Under the pieces are notes generated by a model. It had not been told where the DNA came from. It ran no database searches and worked only from the letters and a program-made list of their open reading frames with translations. From NCBI GenBank assembly GCA_022009815.1, contig CP091725.1, positions 372,001 through 436,000 of the forward strand: 64,000 bases of DNA, written 5' to 3'. Position numbers and translations under genes: made by a program. Positions 51,405 through 60,873 of this stretch are shown piece by piece. Each line of letters begins with the position of its first letter. Position 1 is the first letter of the stretch. The stretch comes from Bacteroidales bacterium (GTDB taxonomy: Bacteria; Bacteroidota; Bacteroidia; Bacteroidales; Muribaculaceae).

Positions 51405-51525
51405 CAAATTTATTTGATTTTGCTCTTCCGAACCGCAGCCTATATTATCAAAAGATAGTGCAAGGTAAGAGAAGAGCAAAACAAATTTTTGATTTTGCTC
51501 TTCCGAACTGCAGCCTATATTATCA
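51374..51525 (-). repeat. Tandem duplicated promoter repeat upstream of mfd
   Basis: Two copies (51374-51450, 51451-51525) of about 76 bases, each with AAAGATAGTGCAAGG, GCAAAACAAATTT..GATTTTGC (hairpin) and CAGCCTATATTATCA. The distal copy has TATCTTTT in place of TATCTTTG, so is a weaker promoter. Confidence 0.85.
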
Positions 51526-51945
51526 AATATTGCTGTCCGGTAAAACTTCCGTAACATCAGTACCTGTCTAATTTCTCCATAATTGGAAATATACCACCAA
51601 AAGATGAGTTTTTCGGATTTTATTCATACTTTTGCCATACCTGATGAGGTTTTGTTTAATTATTTTTGCAACACTAAGTTAAGTGAATCCTCTGGTACAG
51701 CAAAATCCTGGGTAAGTTTTTATTGCTCAAGACGTTATAAAAGTTAGAATTTATAGAGTTGCGGAATTAAGGTTCAAGAACGCAGCCCTCGACCCTTTCA
51801 AAGACGGCAACGGGACGGTCGCCGAGATTGCAACATCCGATGCAGCCGAATGGTTCGACCTGCAAGGCAGGAAAGTCAACAACCCAGAAAGGCATTTACA
51901 TCCGCAAGCAAGGCGCCGACACGCAGAAGGTAGTGCTCCACTAAG
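51526..51945. other. Intergenic with a secreted-protein remnant
   Basis: Apart from the remnant at 51770-51944 I see no gene between the mfd promoter repeats and the MATE gene end at 51951. The 51530-51770 part is AT-rich with no clear feature. Confidence 0.4.
51770..51944 (+). pseudogene. C-terminal fragment of a secreted protein (sorting-domain tail)
   Basis: Plus strand reads 'GTVAEIATSDAAEWFDLQGR' then, after a shift in GAAAGGC, 'GIYIRKQGADTQKVVLH' and a stop at 51944. 'FDLQGRKV..P..GIYI' is the usual C-terminal tail of exported proteins in Muribaculaceae-like Bacteroidales. No N-terminal body of the gene is present, so it is a leftover. It converges on the MATE transporter gene. Confidence 0.6.
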
Positions 51946-51950
51946 GAGCA

Positions 51951-53288
51951 TCAGATGCTTCGTCTGCGCCATGAGCCTCGGCGCATGTACGCCCCGCAAA
52001 AGGCAAACATCAGCGACCCGTAGACAATCTCCGCCGTCCATGCCCACATCACGTCGACACGCATGATGTAGACAACCCATGTGTTATATATCATATAGAA
52101 CACCAGCGCAGCCATCTCAAGCCAGAATGCCATTCGAGTGTCGCCTGTGCCCGACACACTGCTGAACAGCACGTTGGCTGGCACCAGCACCGTATAGGCG
52201 GAACACATCACCCACACCGTAGGCACCGCAGCGTCGATAAGTTGCGGAATGTCGGTGTAGATGCGTATAAACATTTGAGGGAAAGCCGCCACAACCAGCA
52301 GCAACGGCACCACGCAAAGATATGCGAGCCATATATGGCGGCGTATGGCAAGCGCCACCTTGTCGGCCTGGCCAGCCCCGATCATATTGCTGACAATCGA
52401 GCTTGCCGCCGAGGCAAACGCTATCACCATCATAAACGGAAGTCCGCTGATGTTGCGTGCAAGGTTGGCTATGGCAAGCGACTCCTCGCCAAGATGCTCG
52501 ATATAGACAAAGAAGATAAACCACGTGGACAGCGATACGAAACTCTGCACCATCACCCACATCGACACGCTGAGGATAGAGCGCTGACGCTTGATGTCGA
52601 GAGCCGGGAAACGCGACAATCCGAAATGTCGGCAATCGATTTTCGCACGCGTATAGCAGACAAAAAACACCAGCGACACAAGTTCGGCAAGCGACGAGCC
52701 TATCGCCGCGCCGGCGATTCCGAGCGCGGGCAAGCCGCATTTGCCAAACACGAGCACATAGTTGAACACCACATTCGACAGCACCATTACAATGGAGTTG
52801 AGCGTGAGAGTCTTTGTCTGCGTCGTGCCAACATAGAACGACCTGAACATACCGCCGGCAAAGGCAAAGAAGAAGCCATAGACACGCCAATGGATATAGT
52901 CCTCCGCCTTGGCAAGAATGTTGGGCGAGGAAATCATCATCGACAGAATTTCATCGGCATACATCTGGCATGCGACAAACAGCACCGCGGCAAGCGCCAT
53001 CAAGAAATACAGCCCCTGGTAGAACACCTGCCCTACCTCACCGTAACGCCGTTCGCCATTGCGTCGCGCAATCAGGATCTGCGTACCCACGCAGAATCCG
53101 TGGCCAGCCATAAAGATTACCATATAGAACACGCCGGCGATAGCCGCCGCGCCAAGTTCCACCTCGCCGACACGTCCCATGAAAGCCGTGTCGGTAAGCA
53201 CTATCATCTGTTCCATCAAAAGGCTTACCAGAATAGGATAAGCCACTCGCCAAATCTGTTTATAACTATAATCGACCGTTGTTGCCAT
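51951..53288 (-). CDS. MATE family efflux transporter
   Basis: 445 residues with about 12 membrane helices. Typical MATE features: 'RVAYPILVSLLMEQMIVLTD' start, 'TAFMGRVGEVELGAAAIAGV', and 'GLPALGIAGAAIGSSLAELV' in the second half pair. Exports cationic drugs or metabolites with Na+ or H+ exchange; substrate not readable. Its last residues are basic (RRGSWRRR). Confidence 0.88.
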   Translation of the reverse strand: MATTVDYSYKQIWRVAYPILVSLLMEQMIVLTDTAFMGRVGEVELGAAAIAGVFYMVIFMAGHGFCVGTQILIARRNGERRYGEVGQVFYQGLYFLMALAAVLFVACQMYADEILSMMISSPNILAKAEDYIHWRVYGFFFAFAGGMFRSFYVGTTQTKTLTLNSIVMVLSNVVFNYVLVFGKCGLPALGIAGAAIGSSLAELVSLVFFVCYTRAKIDCRHFGLSRFPALDIKRQRSILSVSMWVMVQSFVSLSTWFIFFVYIEHLGEESLAIANLARNISGLPFMMVIAFASAASSIVSNMIGAGQADKVALAIRRHIWLAYLCVVPLLLVVAAFPQMFIRIYTDIPQLIDAAVPTVWVMCSAYTVLVPANVLFSSVSGTGDTRMAFWLEMAALVFYMIYNTWVVYIMRVDVMWAWTAEIVYGSLMFAFCGAYMRRGSWRRRSI

Positions 53289-53383
53289 AGGGCGGCAAAG
53301 TTACTACAATTCGGCGAGAATCGGACTATTCCGTTATAGAGAAATCACCCAGTCGTTAACCGGGGCTTCATTGCATACTAAAA

Positions 53384-53425
53384 AAGCGATGGAACGCGTC
53401 ATCACATCCGCATTCCATCGCCACT
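53384..53425 (-). terminator. Terminator of typA
   Basis: Stem GCGATGGAATGCG / CGCGTTCCATCGC followed on the minus strand by TTTTTTAG, about 20 bases after the typA stop. Confidence 0.85.
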
Positions 53426-53446
53426 TCTCTTTCTTTTACCTATTGT

Positions 53447-55249
53447 CTAATTGTTCTTGTTGGCGCGCTTGCGTTCAAGCTCGTCAAGAATGATTTTGCG
53501 CATACGCATGTGGTTAGGTGTAACCTCGACATACTCGTCAGCCTTTATGTATTCAAGCGCTTCCTCGAGGCTGAACACAACCGGCGGGATGATGCGCGCC
53601 TTGTCGTCGGCACCCGACGCACGCATATTCGTAAGTTTCTTCGACTTGGTGACGTTCACCACGATATCGTTGTCCTTGGCATTCTCGCCCACCACCTGTC
53701 CGGCATACACCTCCTCCTGCGGGAAGATGAAGAAACGTCCGCGATCCTGCAACTTGTCGATGGCATAAGCATAGGCAGTGCCCGACTCCATTGCGATGAG
53801 CGAACCGTTGGTGCGGCGTTCGATTTCGCCCTTCCACGGCTGATATTCCAAGAACTGGTGGCTCATGATAGCCTCGCCCGCCGATGCCGTCAGCACGTTT
53901 GTGCGCAGACCGATGATGCCACGCGACGGGATGTGGAATTCCATCTGCAAGCGGTCGTTCTGCGTGGTCATCGACACGAGCTCGCCACGACGGCGTGTCA
54001 CCATATCAATAATCTTGCTTGAGTACTCTTCAGGCACGTTGACAGTCATCAACTCCACCGGCTCGCATTTCTGACCGTCGATTTCCTTGATGATAACCTG
54101 AGGCTGTCCCACCTGCAGCTCGTAGCCCTCGCGACGCATTGTCTCGATAAGCACAGACAAGTGGAGCACGCCACGGCCGAACACCGTCCATACGTCCTCG
54201 TGAGGCTCTTTCTTCACCCGGAGAGCGAGGTTCTTGTCGAGCTCGCGCTCCAAACGCTCGGCAATGTGGCGCGATGTCACAAACTTGCCGTCTTTTCCGA
54301 AGAATGGAGAGTCGTTGATAGTGAACACCATCGACATTGTAGGCTCGTCGATTGCGATGCGCTCCAATGGTTCAGGGTTGACCGGATCGGTCACAGTGTC
54401 GCCGATTTCAAAGCCTTCGATACCGACAAGCGCACAGATGTCGCCACTCTTCACGCTTTCCACCTTGCGGCGTCCCATACCCTCGAATGTGTGAAGCTCC
54501 TTGATGCGCTGGCGCACCACCGAGCCGTCCTTCTTGCAAAGGCCAATCTCCATGCCCTCGCGCAGTTCGCCGCGATGCACACGGCCAATTGCGATACGTC
54601 CTACATACGACGAGTAGTCGAGCGACGTGATGAGCATTTGCGGAGTACCCTCGAGCACTTGAGGTCCTGGAATATATTTGATGATGGCATCGAGCAGCGG
54701 GATGATGTTGTCGGTCGGTTTTTTCCAATCGTCGCTCATCCAGTTCTGCTTTGCAGAGCCATAGATTGTCGGGAAGTCGAGTTGTTCTTCGGTTGCATTG
54801 AGGTTGAACATCAAGTCAAACACCATCTCGTTGACCTCGTCAGGACGGCAGTTCGGCTTGTCAACCTTATTGATAACCACAATCGGTTTCAGCCCCATCT
54901 GGATGGCTTTCTGAAGCACGAAACGCGTCTGCGGCATCGGACCCTCGAAAGCGTCGACGAGCAGCAAGCATCCGTCAGCCATATTGAGCACGCGCTCCAC
55001 CTCACCACCGAAGTCGGAGTGTCCCGGAGTGTCGATAATATTGATTTTGTAACCGTTGTAGTTGATTGAAACGTTTTTCGAGAGGATTGTGATGCCGCGC
55101 TCGCGTTCAAGGTCGTTGTTGTCGAGCATCAATTCTCCTGTGTTCTGATTGTCGCGGAAAAGGTTTCCCGCAAGCAGCATTTTGTCCACCAATGTCGTCT
55201 TTCCGTGGTCCACGTGAGCGATGATGGCAATGTTTCTGATATTCTGCAT
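53447..55249 (-). CDS. typA: Translational GTPase TypA/BipA
   Basis: 600 residues, full length. G domain 'IAHVDHGKTTLVDKMLLAG' (G1), 'RGITILSKN' (G2), 'DTPGHSDFGGEVER' (G3), NKVDKP (G4); then EF-G-like domains and the BipA C-terminal domain ('RGIIGLRTNVLTASAGEAIM'). BipA assists 50S assembly and translation under stress or cold. It stands alone with its own terminator. Confidence 0.96.
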   Translation of the reverse strand: MQNIRNIAIIAHVDHGKTTLVDKMLLAGNLFRDNQNTGELMLDNNDLERERGITILSKNVSINYNGYKINIIDTPGHSDFGGEVERVLNMADGCLLLVDAFEGPMPQTRFVLQKAIQMGLKPIVVINKVDKPNCRPDEVNEMVFDLMFNLNATEEQLDFPTIYGSAKQNWMSDDWKKPTDNIIPLLDAIIKYIPGPQVLEGTPQMLITSLDYSSYVGRIAIGRVHRGELREGMEIGLCKKDGSVVRQRIKELHTFEGMGRRKVESVKSGDICALVGIEGFEIGDTVTDPVNPEPLERIAIDEPTMSMVFTINDSPFFGKDGKFVTSRHIAERLERELDKNLALRVKKEPHEDVWTVFGRGVLHLSVLIETMRREGYELQVGQPQVIIKEIDGQKCEPVELMTVNVPEEYSSKIIDMVTRRRGELVSMTTQNDRLQMEFHIPSRGIIGLRTNVLTASAGEAIMSHQFLEYQPWKGEIERRTNGSLIAMESGTAYAYAIDKLQDRGRFFIFPQEEVYAGQVVGENAKDNDIVVNVTKSKKLTNMRASGADDKARIIPPVVFSLEEALEYIKADEYVEVTPNHMRMRKIILDELERKRANKNN

Positions 55250-55398
55250 ATAAACTATACCTATTTTGAGCGCAAAATTACGATATTTTTAGCATTCTCC
55301 ATTATTATTGTCATATTATTTTCGCCAACAACGCCAAAAAAGATGCTTAACAACATATTTTCCACAAGCATTTCTATGATTCTTGCCAACCGCACCGC

Positions 55399-56688
55399 CT
55401 ACAATGCGCCTACGGCATACAGCGGGATGTTGCGCATCCAATCCTGCCTACGGTATGGCGACATTGAGAATCTGACTCCCTCCAGACCCTTGTGACTGTC
55501 AACAAACGAGCGAAGCGACTTTGACCTCAAATTCTCCTCTGCCTTAACCTCTATCGGCACTATTTCGCCCTTATATTGCACAACAAAATCTATCTCCAGT
55601 CTGGAATCATCGCGGCTGTAATAATAACAATGGATGTCATTTAGACACATCAGCTGGCACAGCACATAGTTCTCCGTAAACGCACCTTTGCTTTCCGCCA
55701 TTGAATTGCCTGGCATAAGCATGTCAATCGGCTCCATCTCGCCCATTGCTCCAAGGAGTCCACTGTCGACAACAAACAGCTTGAATGCATTGAAATCTTC
55801 ATAAAATTTCAATGGTTTTCCAACTGTTTTCACACGCGGCACACGATAAACCAACCCGGCATCCACCAACCATTGTATTGCCAACTCGAAATCCTTCGCC
55901 CTCGCACCGGCCTTGACAGCACCATAAACAAACTTTTTGTTCTCATGGGCGAGCTGCGTCGGAATCGACTGCCATACCATACTTATACGAGTTGCCACAG
56001 TTGGCGTCACATGCTTTGACATATCGCTGCGATAAACAAACAAAATGTCGTTTTGCACCTGCCTCACCGCATTTACATCATTTGTGTCGATAAACGTCTT
56101 CACAGCCTCCGGCATACCTCCGACAAAATAATATTCCCGGAGTAATTTAGTAAGCCTATCGTGAAGTATGTTAATCGACGCCCAATCTTTCTTGCCAAGC
56201 AGTCCACAAACCTGCGACTCTCCCCTTGCCATCAGATATTCTTCAAACGACATTGGAAACATCTGCATAACATTAACCTTCCCCACTGGCGCCGATTCAC
56301 CTTGCCGCATCGCCACGCCAAGCAACGAGCCAGCCACCACGACATGGTATTCCGGAATTTCCTCACAAAAATATTTTAACGAAGAGAGGCCTCTCGGCAA
56401 CTCTTGAATTTCATCAAGAATTATCAAGGTTTCGCCAGGGACAATAGGCTGCTTCGTAATCGCACCTATTATCATCAGCACCTTTTTCATATCATAATCC
56501 TCATCAAAAAGGCTTCGCACGTCAGGGTTGTTGTCGCAGTTTACGTATGCAACATTTTTAAATTCCTTCTTGCCGAATTCTTTCAGCACATACGTCTTCC
56601 CAACCTGCCTTGCCCCTGTCAAAATCAAAGGTTTTCTGAACTGACTGTTTTTCCAATTTTTCAATTGCATCATTACCGTTCTTTCCAT
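55399..56688 (-). CDS. AAA ATPase, DUF4143 family
   Basis: 429 residues. Walker A 'LTGARQVGKTYVLKEF' (about residues 20-35), Walker B 'ETLIILDEIQELPRGLSSLK', and the C-terminal DUF4143 domain with a PD-(D/E)xK-like end ('SRLEIDFVVQYKGEIVPIEVK'). Such genes come in large, fast-moving families in Bacteroidota; function is unknown, possibly in defence or self-recognition. Preceded by the 33-bp repeats, followed by a 150-bp gap before typA. Confidence 0.88.
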   Translation of the reverse strand: MERTVMMQLKNWKNSQFRKPLILTGARQVGKTYVLKEFGKKEFKNVAYVNCDNNPDVRSLFDEDYDMKKVLMIIGAITKQPIVPGETLIILDEIQELPRGLSSLKYFCEEIPEYHVVVAGSLLGVAMRQGESAPVGKVNVMQMFPMSFEEYLMARGESQVCGLLGKKDWASINILHDRLTKLLREYYFVGGMPEAVKTFIDTNDVNAVRQVQNDILFVYRSDMSKHVTPTVATRISMVWQSIPTQLAHENKKFVYGAVKAGARAKDFELAIQWLVDAGLVYRVPRVKTVGKPLKFYEDFNAFKLFVVDSGLLGAMGEMEPIDMLMPGNSMAESKGAFTENYVLCQLMCLNDIHCYYYSRDDSRLEIDFVVQYKGEIVPIEVKAEENLRSKSLRSFVDSHKGLEGVRFSMSPYRRQDWMRNIPLYAVGAL

Positions 56689-56758
56689 ATCTTTCAGACA
56701 TTAAGGATTATTTTTCTATATTTTAGACAATTACATTGCAAAGATACACTTTTTTACA

Positions 56759-56849
56759 CGATCTTTTGCCTAAACACTACATTTTTCTGAGCGATCTTTT
56801 GCCTCAATACTACATTTTTCTGAGCGATCTTTTGCCTAAACACTACGAA
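56759..56849. repeat. 33-bp tandem repeat, 2.7 copies
   Basis: Unit begins CGATCTTTTGCCTAAACACT and continues ACATTTTTCTGAG. Copies at 56759-56791 and 56792-56824 (one base change, AAACA to CAATA) and a partial third at 56825-56849. Lies between the divergent DUF4143 and histidine kinase genes, just upstream of the kinase promoter. Confidence 0.9.
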
Positions 56850-56850
56850 T

Positions 56851-56882
56851 TTTGGCGAATTTGGAGGTTTTTGCTACCTTTG
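56851..56882 (+). promoter_or_regulatory. Promoter of the hybrid histidine kinase gene
   Basis: TTTG near 56851-56854, 20 bases, TACCTTTG at 56875-56882; the start codon follows 25 bases later, directly after the 33-bp repeats. Confidence 0.75.
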
Positions 56883-56906
56883 GATTCCCCTTAAATTGCA
56901 AAGGTT

Positions 56907-59354
56907 ATGAAACGATTGAATTTATCGACCAAGATGAAGGCTGCCGTGGGATATGCGGCGGTGATAGCGTTGTTTTTGGCGGCGGTGTGGCTGATTGTAG
57001 GCGTTCTCGACTCGCTGACACGCTCCGACGGTGCCGAACGCACCATCAACAACCGGCAACGCGCCACAAACGACGTTGTGAGCCGGCTGTATCAGGCGGA
57101 GGTGATTGGACAGGCGTTGAGCGCCGGGCAGACCGACCTGTTTCAGTCTTATGTCGATGCTATGATGCTGACAGCACAGGCAGTCGATTCGCTGCGCGCC
57201 ATCGTCAACGACCGCGCACAGGTGGCGAGGCTCGACTCTGTGAAAATGCTGCTCGGCAGAAAGGTTGACAACATGGACAACCTGCTCGACGCAATGGAGG
57301 CAGACAACTCCGACGAACTTTACCAACAATATATCAGCGACCTCATAGCGAACCAGAACCGCGAGATAGCGGCGCCGAAAGTGCAGCATTCGCAAACGGT
57401 GCGCACAAGCGAATATGTGGTTCACAAGAAACGGAAAAACTTTTTCGGACGTCTGCGCGATGCTTTCTCAAAGGAAGACAACAATCCGCAGCACGTGAGC
57501 GAGACAGTGACGGAACACCACACCGACACGCTCGCCAACACCATCAACCCCGCCGACACTGTGGCGAGGATGCTTGCCGGTGTGCGCAAGCGGGTCGACG
57601 GACACCGCATCGGACAAATCGCACAGCTGAAGCGGCAGACGGCGGAACTGCGCATCAACGGACAGATGCTGAGCCGCAAGGTGAGCGAGCTGCTTGCCGT
57701 GATTGTCGACGAGAGCTCGCGCACGGCAGAGACAAAGCATCTGCAAGCCGAATCGGTGCGACGCCATGCCGCCCGTGAGATTGCCGCAATAGCATTTGCC
57801 GCAGTGGTTCTGGCAATGGCGTTTCTGTTTATGATATGGCGCGACATCACCCGCAGCAACCATTACCGCCACGAGCTGGAAAAAGCCAAGAAACGCGCCG
57901 AGGACCTGCTCGACGTGCGCCAAAGGCTGATGCTCACCATCACCCACGACATCAAGGCTCCTGTCGGCTCGATAATCGGCTATGCCGATTTGCTCGACAA
58001 GACAGCCGACGGAAAGAAACGCGCGGCATACCTCGGCAATATGCAGACGTCGGCGAAACATCTGCTTGACCTTGTCAACTCGCTGCTCGACTACCACCGT
58101 CTGGACGCCGATAAGATGGACATCAACACCGCGGCGTTCAACCCGCAGCAACTGCTCAACGCCGTTGCCGACAGCTACCGTCCGGCAGCAGCCGCAAAGG
58201 GTCTGCGCCTTGAATACGACTGCGACAGCGCGCTCGACGGCTATTTCTCAGGCGATCCTTTCCGCATCCGACAGATTGTCGAGAATCTGATGTCGAATGC
58301 AATGAAATTCACCAAGGAAGGCTCTGTGTCAATGTCTGCAAAACTCGACAACGGACGGCTAAGCATCAGCGTAGCCGACACCGGATGCGGAATGACCGAA
58401 GACGAGCAGAAACGGATATTCCAGGAGTTTACCCGTCTGAAAAGCGCGCAGGGACAGGAAGGTTTCGGACTCGGACTGTCGATAACACAGAAACTCGTGG
58501 CTCTGCTCGGAGGCACGATGAGCGTGAGCAGCAAACCAGGAGAAGGCAGCCGGTTCGGCGTCGAGCTGCCGATGCCTAAAGCCGATGCCGACACAACATC
58601 TGCCAACGAACGCCCCGCGGCAAACGCCCGGTTCAGCCAGCCGTGGAGCCTGCTGCTCATCGACGACGACAATCTGCAACTGCAGCTCACGGAAGCCATG
58701 CTGCGCAATCTTGGTGCCAACGTCACCGTATGCCGGCAGCCACAGGAACTGTTTGTCAAAATCGCAGAATGCCACCACGACGCCGTGCTTACCGACATCC
58801 AGATGCCAGCCATGAACGGCTTCGACCTGCTGCGCAACCTCCGCGCCCTCGGATGCGACGAGGCAGCGTCGATTCCCGTAATAGCCGTGACCGCACGCAG
58901 CGACATGGACGTAGACTCGCTGCGCGGCGAAGGCTTTGCCGGATGTCTGCACAAGCCGTTCCGCCAACAAGAAATTGTCGACGTGGTTGAGGCTGCCATG
59001 GCAAATAACGAGACCGACACATTCGACTTCTCCGCACTGACAGCGTTCAGCGCCGACGACGCCGACGCCTCGCGCGAGATTATGCTCACGTTTGCCGAAG
59101 AAACGCGGAAAAACATCCAGCGCATGGAGCGCGCCATAGCCGACGGCAACCTGAAAGAAATGGCTGAGACCGCCCACAAGATGCTGCCGTTGTTCACCAT
59201 GATAGGCGCCGAACGCGCCGTTGCGCCACTCTCCTGCCTCAACGACAAGCGTGCAGGCGGCGATGCCGGCTCTGCCGACACAGAGATGGCACAAACCATC
59301 GTGGATGTAGCTAAAAATGTGGTAAACGAAATCGCGAAAGCTAGTCAGGATTAA
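56907..59354 (+). CDS. Hybrid sensor histidine kinase with receiver and Hpt domains
   Basis: 815 residues. Two membrane helices (about 12-33 and 288-312) enclose a periplasmic sensor region of about 250 residues. HisKA with phospho-acceptor His in 'LTITHDIKAPVGSII' (about 347), HATPase with 'ENLMSNAMKF', 'DTGCGM' and 'GFGLGLSI'. Then a receiver domain ('LLIDDDN', phospho-Asp in 'LTDIQMPAMNG', 'TARS', 'KPF') and a C-terminal Hpt domain with His in 'ETAHKMLPLFTMIG' (about 757). This is a full internal phosphorelay lacking a DNA-binding domain, so a separate response regulator is needed and is not nearby. The signal is unknown. A flag: Hpt His context (AHKML) is the accepted 'A-H-x-L/M' form. 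Confidence 0.93.
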   Translation: MKRLNLSTKMKAAVGYAAVIALFLAAVWLIVGVLDSLTRSDGAERTINNRQRATNDVVSRLYQAEVIGQALSAGQTDLFQSYVDAMMLTAQAVDSLRAIVNDRAQVARLDSVKMLLGRKVDNMDNLLDAMEADNSDELYQQYISDLIANQNREIAAPKVQHSQTVRTSEYVVHKKRKNFFGRLRDAFSKEDNNPQHVSETVTEHHTDTLANTINPADTVARMLAGVRKRVDGHRIGQIAQLKRQTAELRINGQMLSRKVSELLAVIVDESSRTAETKHLQAESVRRHAAREIAAIAFAAVVLAMAFLFMIWRDITRSNHYRHELEKAKKRAEDLLDVRQRLMLTITHDIKAPVGSIIGYADLLDKTADGKKRAAYLGNMQTSAKHLLDLVNSLLDYHRLDADKMDINTAAFNPQQLLNAVADSYRPAAAAKGLRLEYDCDSALDGYFSGDPFRIRQIVENLMSNAMKFTKEGSVSMSAKLDNGRLSISVADTGCGMTEDEQKRIFQEFTRLKSAQGQEGFGLGLSITQKLVALLGGTMSVSSKPGEGSRFGVELPMPKADADTTSANERPAANARFSQPWSLLLIDDDNLQLQLTEAMLRNLGANVTVCRQPQELFVKIAECHHDAVLTDIQMPAMNGFDLLRNLRALGCDEAASIPVIAVTARSDMDVDSLRGEGFAGCLHKPFRQQEIVDVVEAAMANNETDTFDFSALTAFSADDADASREIMLTFAEETRKNIQRMERAIADGNLKEMAETAHKMLPLFTMIGAERAVAPLSCLNDKRAGGDAGSADTEMAQTIVDVAKNVVNEIAKASQD

Positions 59355-59442
59355 AAAAAACTTTCAAAACGAAAGCAAAAAGTTTCGTTTTGATTTTGTT
59401 ATAATAAACAAGAATAGTAATTTTGCACCACTATATATAGAT

Positions 59443-60768
59443 ATGGAACAATCGGCTAAAACAAAAGAGCGTTTCTCGGAAACCAACGAAAGTTTCACTA
59501 TGCTCGAGGCTATCAACGAAGCAAAGCGATGCCTTCACTGCAAGGCACCGCAATGCAGCAAGGGCTGCCCGATCAGTCAGGACATTCCCGACTGGATTCA
59601 CGAACTGTCGATGGGCAATCTCGGAAACGCCATGCACATAATCAACGGCAAGAGCAACCTGCCTGCCGTGTGCGGACGCGTATGCCCTCACGAGCGCCAA
59701 TGCGAGGGGCATTGTGTACTCGGAAAAAAGGGACGCCCTGTGGCTATAGGCAAACTGGAACGCTTCGTTGCCGACTTCGACGGCGACATGCAGCTCATCC
59801 GCGAGCGGCTGCCGCAGAAGACGCGTGGACACGTGGCGGTGATTGGCAGCGGACCTGCCGGACTTGCCGTCGCCGGCGACCTTGCGCGAAAAGGCTTCGC
59901 GGTGGAGGTCTTCGAGATGGAGCCAGAACCGGGAGGCGTGCTGATGTTCGGCATTCCTGAATATCGACTGCCTAAAGAGGTGGTGCGCCGCGAAATCCGC
60001 AAAATCGAGGAACTCGGAGTGGTCTTCCGCTGCAACACGACCATCGGTCAGGACCTGACCGTCGACCAGATGTTCGACCGCGGCTTCGACGCCATCTTCA
60101 TGGGCACAGGCACAGCCAAGCCCAAGAAACTGCAAATTCCCGGCGGACACCTGCGCGGTGTGCGCCAAGCCATATACTTCCTGCGCCGCGTGAGCCTCTA
60201 CAACGAGGGCAACCTCGACCGCAACGAAGTGCCTGTGGGCAACGGCGACCGCGTCTTTGTGATAGGATGCGGCAACACGGCTATGGACGCGGCACGCTCG
60301 GCAGTGAGACTGGGCGCGGAGAAGGTGACGGTGGTCTACCACCGCACAATCAACGATATGTCGGCGCTGCGCTCCGAATACGACGAAGCGGTTTCCGAAG
60401 GAGTGGAGTTTGAATGGCAGTCGAGCATTGTCGACATACACGACGATGCAGGCGATATAACCGACGTGGTGATTGAGTGCGACGGCGAGCGCCACGAAGA
60501 AGACGCCGACGTGGTGATAATGGCTGTCGGCTCACAGCCAGCCAGCCGTATAGTCTCCACAACGGAAGGAATCGACGTTGACGACCGCGGCTATGTGCTG
60601 ACACGCGACATGCCCTACGGCATGACAACCCGCAAGGGAGTGTTTGCCGGTGGCGACGTGGTCAACCGCCCGTCAACGGTGGTGCTCGCCATGAGCGACG
60701 CCAAGAAGGTGGCAGAAGGCATAGCGCAATATGTTGACGCCATCAAACTGCTGGAAGCAATTTCATAG
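59443..60768 (+). CDS. gltD: NAD(P)H-dependent oxidoreductase, GltD/NfnB type
   Basis: 441 residues. N-terminal 4Fe-4S cysteine set 'CLHCKAPQCSKGCP' and 'CGRVCPHERQCEGHCVLG', FAD site 'VAVIGSGPAGLAVAGDLARK', and NAD(P) site 'FVIGCGNTAMDAARSAVRLG'; ends with 'GGDVV..PSTVVLAM'. Matches glutamate synthase small subunit-like proteins (gltA/sudA/NfnB type). No glutamate synthase large subunit or NfnA partner is adjacent, so whether it makes glutamate or acts as a transhydrogenase is open. Confidence 0.88.
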   Translation: MEQSAKTKERFSETNESFTMLEAINEAKRCLHCKAPQCSKGCPISQDIPDWIHELSMGNLGNAMHIINGKSNLPAVCGRVCPHERQCEGHCVLGKKGRPVAIGKLERFVADFDGDMQLIRERLPQKTRGHVAVIGSGPAGLAVAGDLARKGFAVEVFEMEPEPGGVLMFGIPEYRLPKEVVRREIRKIEELGVVFRCNTTIGQDLTVDQMFDRGFDAIFMGTGTAKPKKLQIPGGHLRGVRQAIYFLRRVSLYNEGNLDRNEVPVGNGDRVFVIGCGNTAMDAARSAVRLGAEKVTVVYHRTINDMSALRSEYDEAVSEGVEFEWQSSIVDIHDDAGDITDVVIECDGERHEEDADVVIMAVGSQPASRIVSTTEGIDVDDRGYVLTRDMPYGMTTRKGVFAGGDVVNRPSTVVLAMSDAKKVAEGIAQYVDAIKLLEAIS

Positions 60769-60809
60769 ACATAACATATACACAGAGATTGAATTACCAT
60801 AGTAGCAGA

Positions 60810-60848
60810 CCGCCCCGGATGTCGTGACGACAACCGGGGCGGCAATTT
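60810..60848 (+). terminator. Terminator after the gltD-type gene
   Basis: CGCCCCGG ... CCGGGGCG stem (8 bp) followed by GCAATTTTT. Confidence 0.85.
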
Positions 60849-60873
60849 TTCCGCAAGTCAGGATTTATTTTTT

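Noticed and set aside
56759..56849. CRISPR array
   Set aside because: The 33-bp units are directly adjacent with no spacers, and no cas genes are near.
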